A stretch of 64,000 bases of DNA from assembly GCA_035630295.1 (NCBI GenBank), contig DASQKY010000042.1, forward strand, positions 186,001 through 250,000, read 5' to 3'. The notes below the pieces were generated by a model. The model saw only the letters and a program-made list of their open reading frames with translations, ran no database searches and was not told where the DNA came from. This document shows, in pieces, positions 17,177 to 26,231 of the stretch; position 1 is the first letter of the stretch; every line of letters starts with the position of its first letter. Made by a program: the position numbers and the translations under genes. Source of the stretch: Acidimicrobiales bacterium (GTDB lineage Bacteria > Actinomycetota > Acidimicrobiia > Acidimicrobiales > Iamiaceae).

Positions 17177-18748
17177 ATGATGGAGAGCGTGGACACCCCA
17201 TGGCAGAACGATGCTTGCTCCCTGGTCGACGCCTTCCGAGCCGGGGAGCGATCCCCGGTCGAGGAGCTGGACGCCACCCTGGCCGCCATCGAGGCGTCGG
17301 ACCTGAACTGCTTCTCCTTCCTCGACCCGGAGCGGGCCCGGGCGGCGGCGCGGTCCGCTGACCTGTCGCTGCCCTTCGGTGGCGTGCCCACCGGCATCAA
17401 GGAGCTGGAGGCGGTGGAGGGCTGGCCCGACACGGGAGCCTCCCTGGTGTTCAAGGACCGGGTGGCCGACCACACGATGCACAGCGTGCAGCGCCTCCTC
17501 GACGAGGGCGGGGCCGTGCCCGTCGGCCTCACCACCTCCAGCGAGTTCGGCGGCCTCAACGTGAGCGTCACCAAGCTCAACGGCGTGGCCCACAACCCGT
17601 GGCGCCACGGCCGCACCGTGGGCGGCTCGTCCGGCGGCGCCGCGGCCTCGGTGTCGGGCGGCCTGGTCAGCCTGGCCACCGGCGGCGACGGGGGCGGCTC
17701 CATCCGCATCCCCGCCGGCTACACCGGCCTGCTGGGCATGAAGGGCACCTTCGGGCGCATCACCCGCGGGCCCTCGGCCATGAGCCGCCCCAACACGGTG
17801 GTGCTGGGCAACCTGGCCCGGTCGGTGCGTGACGCGGCCCGCTTCTACGACGTGTGCGCCGGCGTCGACCCCTACGACCCCACCAGCCTGCCCTCGCCCG
17901 GGCGCTGGGAGGCCGGCCTCGGCAACCAGGACCTCCGCGGCCTGAAGGTGGCGGTGGTGCCCGGCCTGGGCGGCGTCACCCTGGAGCCCGGGGTGGAGGA
18001 GCGCATCCGCGAGCAGGCCGAGCTGCTCATCAGGGACAACGGCATGGTCCAGGTCGACCTGGACGTGCGCCCCCCGAACCTGGCCGCCCAGTGGATGATG
18101 GGCAACCTGTCGACCCTGCTGGCCGAGCTGGGCGACCAGTGGCCCCGCTGCGCGTCGCAGCTCACCGACGAGGTGGCCCTGGGCCTGTTCCTGTCGCAGG
18201 CCTTCTACAACCTCCACACCGCGGCCTCGGCCGAGGCCCTCCGGGTGCAGGCCAACACGGCCATGGCCGATGCCTTCGCCGAGGTGGACCTGATCATCGC
18301 CGCCACCAACCCGGGGCCGGCGTTCCCGGCCGAGTCGGTGACCAGCAACCCCGAGGACGACCTGCTCGACTGGGTCCGCTCCAACCCGGCCTTCCGCTAC
18401 GCCTTCCGCGGCGCCCTGATGGGCACCCGGCTGGCCACCACCTTCGCCCCCGCCCTCCCGACCCGCATCCTGGACTTCTTCAGCAGCCGGTTCCCGGACA
18501 TGGTGAACATGGGCGCCCTGACCATCATCGCCAACATCTACGGCAACCCGGCGGTGTCCATCCCGGCCGGCACCGTGGACGGCCTGCCGGTGGGGTTGCA
18601 GGTGCTGGGCCGCCACCACACCGACGACCTGCTGTTCGACGTGGCCCTGTCGGTGGAGCGCGAGCGGCCGTGGCCGCTGGTGGCCCCGCCGGTGGCGGTG
18701 GCCGGGGGCTCCTCGACCACGGCCTCCTCGGAGCCGGCCCCGGCCTGA
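17177..18748 (+). CDS. Amidase (amidase-signature family)
   Basis: Ser-Ser-Lys hydrolase of 523 aa. The catalytic Lys is in PTGIKELEAVEG (near residue 76). The Gly/Ser-rich signature is GGSSGGAAASVSGG (near 151), and the nucleophile Ser is in GGDGGGSIRIPAGYTG (near 176). The C-terminal AVSIPAGTVDGLPVGLQVLG is also a family block. The protein is longer than GatA and stands alone, so it is a general amidase rather than the tRNA amidotransferase subunit. Starts at 17177, 17180 or GTG 17189 are all possible; none has a strong ribosome site. Confidence 0.9.
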   Translation: MMESVDTPWQNDACSLVDAFRAGERSPVEELDATLAAIEASDLNCFSFLDPERARAAARSADLSLPFGGVPTGIKELEAVEGWPDTGASLVFKDRVADHTMHSVQRLLDEGGAVPVGLTTSSEFGGLNVSVTKLNGVAHNPWRHGRTVGGSSGGAAASVSGGLVSLATGGDGGGSIRIPAGYTGLLGMKGTFGRITRGPSAMSRPNTVVLGNLARSVRDAARFYDVCAGVDPYDPTSLPSPGRWEAGLGNQDLRGLKVAVVPGLGGVTLEPGVEERIREQAELLIRDNGMVQVDLDVRPPNLAAQWMMGNLSTLLAELGDQWPRCASQLTDEVALGLFLSQAFYNLHTAASAEALRVQANTAMADAFAEVDLIIAATNPGPAFPAESVTSNPEDDLLDWVRSNPAFRYAFRGALMGTRLATTFAPALPTRILDFFSSRFPDMVNMGALTIIANIYGNPAVSIPAGTVDGLPVGLQVLGRHHTDDLLFDVALSVERERPWPLVAPPVAVAGGSSTTASSEPAPA

Positions 18749-18901
18749 GCGGCCGCGCCGTCGCCGCTCAACCGGAGCGCCTAGGGCGGACGGCCCCCCT
18801 GGCCGTGCAGAGGACACCCCGGAGTGGTAGCGACCTGTCAGGAGGCGCCAACGCCGGTGGTCGTCCGGGCGCGTGAGGAGACGGGCGGGCCGTCGCGGTC
18901 G

Positions 18902-18907
18902 TAGGCT
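18902..18907 (+). promoter_or_regulatory. Possible -10 element TAGGCT for the HD-domain gene
   Basis: TAGGCT in the 208-nt gap after the amidase would give a leader of about 43 nt containing the GGAGG of the HD-domain gene. No clear -35 is seen. Confidence 0.3.
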
Positions 18908-18956
18908 CGGTGCCGCGCCGGGCCGCCACGGGCCGGGCGGAGGTTGGAGGCCTGCC

Positions 18957-19535
18957 ATGACGACGACCGAGCCGGAGAGCCGGGTGGAGCCCACCACGTT
19001 CACGCGGATGGACGAGTCCACCGCCGAGCAGTGGGCGGTGATCGGCGGCGAGACGCTGAAGAACCAGCCCCGGGTGGCCGAGCAGTTCCTCACCATGCTG
19101 CGCCAGCTGGCCGACATCACCGACGGCTTCGCCACCGACCAGCTCACCCACGTGCTCCAGACGGCCACCCTGGCCGAGCGGTCCGGGGCCGACGACGAGA
19201 TGGTGTTCGGGGCCCTGTGCCACGACATCGGCAAGGTCATCAGCGTGTTCAACCACCCGGCCATCGCCGCCGAGATGATCAAGCCCTACGTCCGCTCGGA
19301 GGTGTACCACGCCATCCTGTACCACCAGGACTTCCAGGGCCGGCACTACTACGAGCACTTCGGCAAGAGCCCCGACGAGCGCGACAAGCACCAGGGCCAG
19401 CCCTGGTTCGACCTGGCCGCCCAGTTCGCGGACGAGTGGGACCAGGTGGCCTTCGACCCCAACGCCGAGACGCTGCCCCTGGAGCACTTCGAGCCCCTGG
19501 TGCGGCGCCTGACGGAGATGCCCAACAGCTTCTAG
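18957..19535 (+). CDS. HD domain protein (PhnZ/MIOX-like)
   Basis: Protein of 192 aa with an HD-type metal site: a His in DQLTHVLQTATLAERSG (residue 65) and the HD pair in ALCHDIGKV (His89-Asp90). A Tyr/His-rich segment YHAILYHQDFQGRHYYEHFG follows near 120-140. The helix order and length resemble the HD proteins linked to phosphonate breakdown and myo-inositol oxygenase rather than nucleotide phosphohydrolases. A di-iron oxygenase is therefore possible but not shown; no phosphonate genes are near. The ATG has GGAGG 7 nt upstream. Confidence 0.8.
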   Translation: MTTTEPESRVEPTTFTRMDESTAEQWAVIGGETLKNQPRVAEQFLTMLRQLADITDGFATDQLTHVLQTATLAERSGADDEMVFGALCHDIGKVISVFNHPAIAAEMIKPYVRSEVYHAILYHQDFQGRHYYEHFGKSPDERDKHQGQPWFDLAAQFADEWDQVAFDPNAETLPLEHFEPLVRRLTEMPNSF

Positions 19536-19623
19536 GGGTCGCGCCCGCCGCCCGGACCAGGGCATCCTCGGCTCGTCGCGGGCCAGGGCTCACATCGGGC
19601 CCGGTTCCGACGATCAGTTCTTC

Positions 19624-21090
19624 GTGGCACGGGCGGCGACACAACCAGTGGACATCGACCTGGCGTGGCGACGGGCCCGGGCCGACCACGGCGCCCGCCG
19701 GGGCACCGAGGCCGCCATCCAACGGTGCCGGGGCTGGTGCCTGGCCGTCGGCGTGATCCAGTCGGCCCTCTACCCCGGGGACCGGGCCTGGCTGGGGTGG
19801 CTGGGCATCGCCCTGGTCGCCGCCACCTGGGCCGCCACCGGCGCCGTCCTGAGCCGGCCGCTCGCCCCCCGGGCCCTGCACCGGCTGGGTGTCGCCTCCA
19901 TGGCCGCCGACGTCGCGGTCATGTCCCTCGTCCTGGCCAACCTCCTGCGCGATCCCACCGACCCGGTCCAGATGCTGCCGCTGGTCATCGCGGCCGAGGG
20001 GGCCATGCGGTGGGGGCGCCGGGGCGGCATCGCCGCCGGCCTGGGCGCCGGCCTGATGACCGCCACCTGGTCGGTGGTGGTCCACACGAGGGCCGACCTC
20101 CCCCTGGAGCCCGCCTTCGTCACCGTCCGCGTCCTGATCGTGACCGTGATCGGCGCCCTGCTGGGCTCCACGGTCAGCGCCGTCCGGCAGCACCAGCGCC
20201 TGGCCACGGTGGTCTGCGACGGCACCAGCGACCTGATCGCCTCCTTCGACCTGGACGGGCGGATCCGCTCGGTCAACCCAGCCTGCGAAGCGGTCCTGGG
20301 CTACACCCCCGAGCAGATGGTGGGCCAGGACCGGGCCGCCTTCATGGCCCCCGGCCCGCAGGACCGGCCCGCACCAGCCCCCGGGAGCCCGGAGGCCGCC
20401 GCCCCGCGCCGGGTCGAGCGCTGCTTCCTGCACCGCCGTGGCCACGAGGTGTGGCTGGAGCTGGAGGTCCAGCCTGACCTGGACGCCGGCCTGGTCTACG
20501 TCATCGGTCGGGACGTGAGCGACCGGCGCCGGACCGAGGACGAGCTCCGCCACCGGGCCGACCACGACGCCCTCACCGGGGCGGCCAACCGGTCGCGGCT
20601 GCTGGCCCGGCTGGAGCGCGAGCTGCGGGGGCCGCGGCGCCTGTTCCTGCTCTACGCCGACCTGGACGGGTTCAAGGCCGTCAACGACCGCCACGGCCAC
20701 GCCACCGGAGACGCGGTGCTGGTCGAGGCGGTGGACCGCATCCGGGCCGTGGTCCGGCCGGCCGACCTGGTGGCCCGCCTGTCGGGTGACGAGCTGTGCG
20801 TGCTCCTGCCCGCCCCGGTGTCGGAGGGCGACGCGCACGACACCGCTCGCGACATCGCCGCCACCATCGCCCGTCCCTTCCTGGTGGGCGAGGACGAGAT
20901 CCGGGTCACGGCGTCGGTGGGGGTGGCGGCCAGCCTCCCGTCCGACCAGCCGGGCGACGTCCTGGAGCGGGCCGACCAGGCCATGTACGAGCGCAAGCGG
21001 GCCCACCGGGCCCGGCGGGCCGCGCTGCCGGCCCGGGCCGGCGGAGTGCAGGCCCTCTCCTGTCGTGAGGTTCCGGCCACCCACCCATAG
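19624..21090 (+). CDS. Membrane PAS-GGDEF protein (putative diguanylate cyclase)
   Basis: Signalling protein of 488 aa. About five to six membrane segments (residues ~40-195) precede a PAS domain (TSDLIASFDLDGRIRSVNPA, near 200-300) and a GGDEF domain starting DHDALTGAANRSRL. The signature is SGDEL (in RLSGDELCVLL) instead of GGDEF. The metal-binding Asp in YADLDGFKAVND and the terminal SVGVA are kept, so activity is plausible but uncertain. The GTG at 19624 lacks a clear ribosome site; a GTG at 19648 is an alternative. A second GGDEF protein with the canonical motif lies at 59921-60850. Confidence 0.85.
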   Translation: MARAATQPVDIDLAWRRARADHGARRGTEAAIQRCRGWCLAVGVIQSALYPGDRAWLGWLGIALVAATWAATGAVLSRPLAPRALHRLGVASMAADVAVMSLVLANLLRDPTDPVQMLPLVIAAEGAMRWGRRGGIAAGLGAGLMTATWSVVVHTRADLPLEPAFVTVRVLIVTVIGALLGSTVSAVRQHQRLATVVCDGTSDLIASFDLDGRIRSVNPACEAVLGYTPEQMVGQDRAAFMAPGPQDRPAPAPGSPEAAAPRRVERCFLHRRGHEVWLELEVQPDLDAGLVYVIGRDVSDRRRTEDELRHRADHDALTGAANRSRLLARLERELRGPRRLFLLYADLDGFKAVNDRHGHATGDAVLVEAVDRIRAVVRPADLVARLSGDELCVLLPAPVSEGDAHDTARDIAATIARPFLVGEDEIRVTASVGVAASLPSDQPGDVLERADQAMYERKRAHRARRAALPARAGGVQALSCREVPATHP

Positions 21091-21220
21091 TGGTGAGATG
21101 GCCCCCATAAACCTCCTCTGCGTAGTGATAAGGTGGCGCCGGCGAGGATCCGGGGTGGATCTCGCGTCGTCGCACGGTCCGCGGGGGTCGTGCCCTCACC
21201 AGCACCCGGGGAGCACCTCC

Positions 21221-23524
21221 ATGCCTCGAGCTCATGGCCGCCGCCGCTTCGTCCTGGGGGCCGTCCTGGCCCTCGTCACCCTCGGGGCCGCCGCCGTCCC
21301 GGCCTCGGCCCAGGACCCGGCCCCGCCATCGTGGCGGGCCGTCGGCCAGCCCACCGTGGGGGCCCGGTTCGCGGGCACCAAGGGCCCCTCGTCCTCGTCC
21401 CGATCGGCCACGCCCCGGGCCATCGGTGACGTCACCATCCAGTCGCTGGGCTGCTCCCCCTCGTCGGTGGCCCACGGCGCCCAGACCACCTGCTCCTTCC
21501 AGGCCCGGAACACCACCACCACGGCGACGACGGTCGACCTGAGCGCCACCGGCGACGCCGAGCTGGCCGTCACCGGGGCCACCCTGGGGGCCTCCACGTC
21601 CGGGGGGACGGCCACCGCCGAGGACGCCCCCCTGCCCCCGGCGAGCTCCTCGCCGATCCAGGTGAACGCCGGCGCCACCTTCGCCGGCTACTACCCGCTG
21701 CAGACGCCCGGCCTGGCCATCCCGCCGACGCCCATCCAGGACGACCAGATGTTCAACATCACCACCCAGCCCTTCCGCTGGAGCGGCGGCGTCTACGTCG
21801 GCCTCGGCGTCTCGGCCAACGGCTACATCGTCGTCGGCGGCGCCGACACGGCCAAGGACGCCACCGCCACCCCCCAGGACGTGCCCAACGCCGGCCGACC
21901 CGACAACGTGCTGGCCCCCTTCTGGACCGACCTGACCCCGGCCGGCGGCGGCGCCCTCCGCCTGGCCACCGTGGCCCCGACCGGAGAGGGCTTCTCTCCG
22001 TGCAACCGGCCGTACTTCATCGTGGTCCAGTGGGAGATGTTCGAGTACGGCACCGACACGATGCGCAAGGCGCAGCTCTGGATCCAGGCCGACGATCCCG
22101 AGTGCGCCACGGACACGGCTCCGGCCGAGACCATCTACTTCACCTACGACCACTCCACCATGACCACCCCGCCGGCGCGGCCCTTCCGGATCGCAGCCGA
22201 GAACAGCACCGGCACCGTGGGCGGCATGCGGCCCGTCGGCGAGCTGCCCTCCGGCAACTTCCGCGTCACCAGCAGCGGCGCCACCCAGCCCGGCTCCCCG
22301 GTCACCTGGGACGTGGTGGCCACCGGGACGGCCGGCGGGACGGGCACCATCGCCGCCACCGTGGCGTCGTCGCTGATCCCGGGCTCCTCCACCGTCTCCC
22401 AGGACGTCACGGTGACGGGCCAGCCCGCCCCCACCGTCACCGACGACCCCGACGACGAGACCGTCACCGCCGGCCAGCAGGCCGTGTTCACCGCCGCCGC
22501 CACCGGCGCCGGGAGCGTGGCCTGGCAGGTCTCCACCGACGACGGGGCCACGTGGGACCCCGTGCCCGGGGCCAGCGCCACCACCCTCGCCGTCACCGCC
22601 AGCGGCGACCACGACGGCCACCAGTACCGGGCCGTCTTCTCCAACCCCACCGGCACGGCCACGGCGACCACCGACCCCGCCACCCTCACCGTGGAGCGCA
22701 TCGGCACCACCACCACGGTGGTGCCCAGCCCGTCCGCCCCGTCGGTGGGCCAGGCCGTGACCTTCACCGCCGAGGTGTTCCCGGCCGGGGCCACCGGCAC
22801 GGTGCAGTTCTCGGTCGACGGCACCCCCCTGGGGGGGCCGGTGGCCGTGTCCGGCGGCAGCGCCACCAGCCCCCCCACCTCCTCCCTGGCCCCCGGCGAC
22901 CACACCGTCACCGCCGTGTACTCCGGTGACGGGGACCACGCCGGCTCCACCGGCACCGGGGGCGTGTCGGTGGGCAAGACCCTGACCACCACCACGGTGG
23001 CCCTGGCTCCCACCGCCCCCCTGGTCGGCGAGGGCGTCACCTTCACCGCCACGGTGGCCCCGCCCGGGGCCACCGGCACCGTGCAGTTCACGCTCGACGG
23101 CGTGGCCCTGGGTGGCCCCGTGGCCGTCGCCGGGGGCACGGCCACCAGCCCGGTGGCCTCGGGCCTGGAGCGCGGCGCCCACGTGGTGGTGGCCGCCTAC
23201 TCCGGCGACGCCACCCGGGCCATGTCCACCTCCGGCCCCGTCGCCTTCACCGTGGCCCGCCGCACCACCACCACCGGGGTGGTCGTGGCCCCGGCCGCCC
23301 CCCAGCGGGGTGACGAGGTGACCTTCACGGCCACGGTCACCCCCGGACCCACCGGGGGCGCGGTCCAGTTCTCGGTGGACGGGAACCCGGTCGGCGCGCC
23401 GGTGGGCGTGGTCGGGGGCACGGCCACCAGCGCCCCCGTCTCCGACCTGCCCGCCGGTGACCACACCGTGTCGGCCAGCTACTCGGGCGGCGACGCCCAC
23501 TGCCCTCCACCTCGTCCCCGGTGA
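21221..23524 (+). CDS. Secreted Ig-repeat protein, N-terminal part of a frameshifted gene
   Basis: Exported protein, 767 aa before the frame closes. It has a signal peptide (GRRRFVLGAVLALVTLG, cleaved after ASA). Residues ~45-370 are a unique region with paired Cys, including GYIVVGGADTAKD and FYVVQ-like strands of an adhesin-type beta fold. An Ig-like domain follows (~400-490), then three Big_3_5 repeats from residue 493. The third repeat breaks at YSGGDAHC and the frame ends 7 codons later. The rest of that repeat continues in another frame at 23521, so the two CDS are almost certainly one protein of about 1,076 aa. The ATG has GGGAG 8 nt upstream. Confidence 0.8.
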   Translation: MPRAHGRRRFVLGAVLALVTLGAAAVPASAQDPAPPSWRAVGQPTVGARFAGTKGPSSSSRSATPRAIGDVTIQSLGCSPSSVAHGAQTTCSFQARNTTTTATTVDLSATGDAELAVTGATLGASTSGGTATAEDAPLPPASSSPIQVNAGATFAGYYPLQTPGLAIPPTPIQDDQMFNITTQPFRWSGGVYVGLGVSANGYIVVGGADTAKDATATPQDVPNAGRPDNVLAPFWTDLTPAGGGALRLATVAPTGEGFSPCNRPYFIVVQWEMFEYGTDTMRKAQLWIQADDPECATDTAPAETIYFTYDHSTMTTPPARPFRIAAENSTGTVGGMRPVGELPSGNFRVTSSGATQPGSPVTWDVVATGTAGGTGTIAATVASSLIPGSSTVSQDVTVTGQPAPTVTDDPDDETVTAGQQAVFTAAATGAGSVAWQVSTDDGATWDPVPGASATTLAVTASGDHDGHQYRAVFSNPTGTATATTDPATLTVERIGTTTTVVPSPSAPSVGQAVTFTAEVFPAGATGTVQFSVDGTPLGGPVAVSGGSATSPPTSSLAPGDHTVTAVYSGDGDHAGSTGTGGVSVGKTLTTTTVALAPTAPLVGEGVTFTATVAPPGATGTVQFTLDGVALGGPVAVAGGTATSPVASGLERGAHVVVAAYSGDATRAMSTSGPVAFTVARRTTTTGVVVAPAAPQRGDEVTFTATVTPGPTGGAVQFSVDGNPVGAPVGVVGGTATSAPVSDLPAGDHTVSASYSGGDAHCPPPRPR

Positions 23525-23820
23525 CCTTCACCGTCAGCCGGAACCCCTCCACCACCACGGTGGGCGAGGTGCGCCCGGCCATCGCCGCGGTGGGCGAGGA
23601 CGTGGAGGTCGACCTGGAGGTCACCCCCGTCCCGGCCGGCGGCACCGTACAGGTGGCGGTGGACGGCACCCCGGTGGGCGCCCCCCTCGCCCTCGACGGG
23701 TCGGGCCGGGCCACCGCCACCCTCACCGGCCTGGCCGTCGGGGACCACACCGTGACCGCCGACTACAGCGGTGACGGCGACCTGTTCCCGTCCTCGACCA
23801 GCACCTCCCTCACCGTCCAC
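22697..23820 (+). repeat. Four tandem Ig-like (Big_3_5) protein repeats
   Basis: Units of about 93 codons begin near 22697, 22976, 23258 and 23540. Each has a Thr-rich opening, a VTFTATV-like strand, a TGTVQFSVDG-like strand and a GDHTVTAxYSGD ending. The first three are closest in DNA sequence; the fourth is more diverged. Confidence 0.75.
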
Positions 23821-24450
23821 ACCGTGAACGAGGCGTTCGTGCGCCGGGCCTTCGAGGTCGTCCTGGGTCGCCCGGCCGACCCCGGTGGGGTGGCGTACTG
23901 GCTCTCCGTCCTCGACGGGGGCGCCACCACCCACCAGGTCGTGGCCCGCATGGCCCGCACCCCCGAGGGCCGGGCTTTGGTGGTGGCCCGGCGCTACGTG
24001 GACGTGATGGGGCGCGCCGCCGACGCCGACGGCCGGGCCTACTGGGCCGGGCGCCTGGCCGGGGACATGACCGTCGAGGAGCTGACCGCCACCCTGCTGG
24101 CGTCGGCCGAGGCCTACCAGCGGTCGGGGGGCGACCCCGAGGGCCTGGCCCTCACCCTGTTCCGCGTCCACCTGGGCCGGGCCGCCTCCACCGCCGACCT
24201 GGCCTACTGGCGGTCCCGCATCGCCGCCGCCGACACCCCGGCCGGGCGGTACCGGATCGCCCTCCGGTTCGGGCGCACGCCCGAGGCCACCCGGGTGGCG
24301 GTGCGCACCGCGCTGGTGGCCGCCTGCGGGAGCCCGTCGGCCACCGACGACCAGATCCAGACCCTGACCGACCGTTGGGCGACGTGGGGCCGCGACCCCG
24401 TGTGGCTGGCGGGCGGCGCCCTCGCCCTGGTGTGCCCACCCGGCGCCTGA
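23521..24450 (+). CDS. C-terminal part of the Ig-repeat/DUF4214 protein (after frameshift)
   Basis: Open frame of 309 aa that begins in the middle of an Ig-like repeat (VTFTVSRNPSTTT), has one more full repeat to about residue 100, and then a DUF4214 region (FVRRAFEVVLGRPADPGGVAYW and two further copies). It ends with a tail that aligns with the HtaA-like protein's end (ACG...CPPGA). The GTG overlaps the upstream stop as GTGA, which could mimic translational coupling. However, it has no signal peptide of its own and starts within a domain, so a lost base near 23501-23510 is the better explanation. Confidence 0.75.
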   Translation: MTFTVSRNPSTTTVGEVRPAIAAVGEDVEVDLEVTPVPAGGTVQVAVDGTPVGAPLALDGSGRATATLTGLAVGDHTVTADYSGDGDLFPSSTSTSLTVHTVNEAFVRRAFEVVLGRPADPGGVAYWLSVLDGGATTHQVVARMARTPEGRALVVARRYVDVMGRAADADGRAYWAGRLAGDMTVEELTATLLASAEAYQRSGGDPEGLALTLFRVHLGRAASTADLAYWRSRIAAADTPAGRYRIALRFGRTPEATRVAVRTALVAACGSPSATDDQIQTLTDRWATWGRDPVWLAGGALALVCPPGA

Positions 24451-24489
24451 CCGCTGGCGTTCCTGCCGCCGCCGGCCCGAAAGGCTCCC

Positions 24490-24532
24490 GACGGTCGTTC
24501 GCGCCCCTCCCCCCGGGGTGCGGACGACCGTC
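24490..24532. terminator. Strong 18-bp hairpin between convergent genes
   Basis: GACGGTCGTTCGCGCCCC pairs over 18 positions (two G-U wobbles) with GGGGTGCGGACGACCGTC around a 7-nt loop. It lies between the end of the Ig-repeat gene and the end of rsgA, and can serve both strands. Confidence 0.75.
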
Positions 24533-24553
24533 GCCGTCGGCCCGGGTCTCCGG

Positions 24554-25594
24554 TCAGCCCCGCCGCGGTCGGCGGGCCGGGGTGGGGCGCCGGCCCTCGC
24601 CGGCCCGCCAGGCCCGGGCCTCCGCCCTCTCCTCGGCCTCGGCGGCCTCGTCCTGGAGGGCGTGCCAGGCGTCGAGGCGGGCCCGGGCCAGGTGCCCGGC
24701 CACCACCGCCGCCTCCACCGCGCAGCCCGGCTCGCCGGTGTGGGCGCAGTCGGAGAACCGGCACGCCCCGGCCAGGCCCTCCACGTCCTCGAAGGCGCCG
24801 GCGATGGCGTCGACGTCGCCCCACAGGCCGACGGCCCGGATGCCGGGCGTGTCGATGAGGACGCCCCCGGAGGGCAGCACGTGCAGCTGGCGGGAGGTGG
24901 TGGTGTGGCGGCCCTTGGCGTCGCCGGCCCGGACGGCCCCCACCGCGGCCACGTCCACCCCGGCCAGGGCGTTGGCCAGGCTGGACTTGCCGGCCCCCGA
25001 CTCGCCGATGAGCACCACCGTCCGGTCCCGGCAGGCCTCCTGCAGGGCGGCGATGCCTCGCCCCGTGGCCGACGCCGTGACCACCACCTCGACCCCCGGG
25101 TTGCCGGCCTCCACCTCGTCGCGGGCCCCGTCCGGGTCGGCGGCCAGGTCGGCCTTGGTCAGGGCCACCAGCGGGTCGGCCCCGGCGTCGCGGGCCAGGG
25201 CGGTGGCCCGCTGGAGGCGGCCCGGCTTCACCGGCCGATCCAGCCCGCACACGATGACCACGATGTCGACGTTGGCGGCGATGGGCTGCTCGGCGTCGCG
25301 CATGGGGTCGCGGCGGCGCAGCAGGGACGTGCGCTCCAGGGTGGCGCACACCGCGTCGTCGGCCAGGACCCAGTCGCCCACCACCGGCCGCGGCTCCACC
25401 GCGGCCAGGACGGGCAGCGGCGCGACCCCTTCGGCGGTGGCCACCGTCACGGTCAGCCCGTCGTGGCGCACCACCCGCCCCGGCCGGACCCCCTCCCGGT
25501 CGCCGGTGGCCGCCGCGGCCCGCGTCGCCCACCGCTCCGACCACCCGAAGCCGACCAAGGGGCCGGCCGGGTCGGAGGTCGGCGGGAGCGGCAT
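24554..25594 (-). CDS. rsgA: Ribosome small subunit-dependent GTPase A
   Basis: Circularly permuted GTPase of 346 aa that helps late 30S ribosome maturation. An OB-fold N-terminus (VVGDWVLADD) precedes the G motifs in permuted order: TKAD (G4), GESGAGKSS (G1), DTPG (G3). A C-terminal zinc knuckle follows with CRFSDCAHTGEPGC. All key residues are present. The extra ~30 N-terminal residues are common in actinobacterial members. ATG 25594 has CAGCCT 8 nt upstream and no Shine-Dalgarno, suggesting a leaderless start. It is divergent from the thioesterase gene. Confidence 0.95.
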   Translation of the reverse strand: MPLPPTSDPAGPLVGFGWSERWATRAAAATGDREGVRPGRVVRHDGLTVTVATAEGVAPLPVLAAVEPRPVVGDWVLADDAVCATLERTSLLRRRDPMRDAEQPIAANVDIVVIVCGLDRPVKPGRLQRATALARDAGADPLVALTKADLAADPDGARDEVEAGNPGVEVVVTASATGRGIAALQEACRDRTVVLIGESGAGKSSLANALAGVDVAAVGAVRAGDAKGRHTTTSRQLHVLPSGGVLIDTPGIRAVGLWGDVDAIAGAFEDVEGLAGACRFSDCAHTGEPGCAVEAAVVAGHLARARLDAWHALQDEAAEAEERAEARAWRAGEGRRPTPARRPRRG

Positions 25595-25714
25595 CGCCCC
25601 CGAGGCTGCCACACCGCGCCGGGGCCCATGGGGGAGCGCCCCGAGGCGCGCCCGCCTCTCGTCGGTACCCTCGCCCCCGACAGCGGCCCCCGCCGCCCGA
25701 CCCTGGAGGACCCC

Positions 25715-26140
25715 GTGGCCGAGAGCGACCCCTTCGCCGACCTGGCGGCCGGCGGGCCCCCCGTGAGCGGCTTCGGTGAGACCCTGGGCCTGGCCTACGA
25801 GGAGGTCGGGCCGGACGAGGTCGTGCTCCGCCTGCCGGTGGCGCCCCACCTCCACCAGCCCTACGGCATCGTGCACGGCGGCGTGTGGTGCTCCCTGGTG
25901 GAGACGGCGGCCAGCATCGGCGCCGCGCTGTGGCTCGGCGACCGGGGCCAGGTGGTGGGCGTCTCCAACCACACCGACTTCCTACGGGCCATCCGCGACG
26001 GGGAGGTCACGGCCCGGGCCACGCCCGTCCACCGGGGCCGCACCCAGCAGCTGTGGCTGGTCGAGGTCCGCGACGAGGCCGACAAGCTGGTGGCCCGGGG
26101 CCAGGTCCGCCTGCAGAACATGGCCGAGGCGGTCCGGTGA
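25715..26140 (+). CDS. PaaI-type hotdog thioesterase
   Basis: Protein of 141 aa with a single hotdog fold. PYGIVHGGVWCSLVETAAS (residues ~49-67) is the helix and active-site loop of PaaI/YbgC-like acyl-CoA thioesterases, and TDFLRAIRDGEVTARATPVH is the matching strand pair. It hydrolyses acyl- or aryl-CoA esters; the substrate is unknown. The GTG has GGAGG 6 nt upstream. It lies 91 nt before the encapsulin cargo gene on the same strand, so co-transcription is possible, but no functional link is evident. Confidence 0.9.
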   Translation: MAESDPFADLAAGGPPVSGFGETLGLAYEEVGPDEVVLRLPVAPHLHQPYGIVHGGVWCSLVETAASIGAALWLGDRGQVVGVSNHTDFLRAIRDGEVTARATPVHRGRTQQLWLVEVRDEADKLVARGQVRLQNMAEAVR

Positions 26141-26231
26141 ACCGCATGCGGGTGGTCGCCGGTTGCGAGGCCGGCGGCCGGGCAGGGAGACTCCGACCCG
26201 TCCCGCCGCCCGACCCCCCCGAGGAGCGCCC

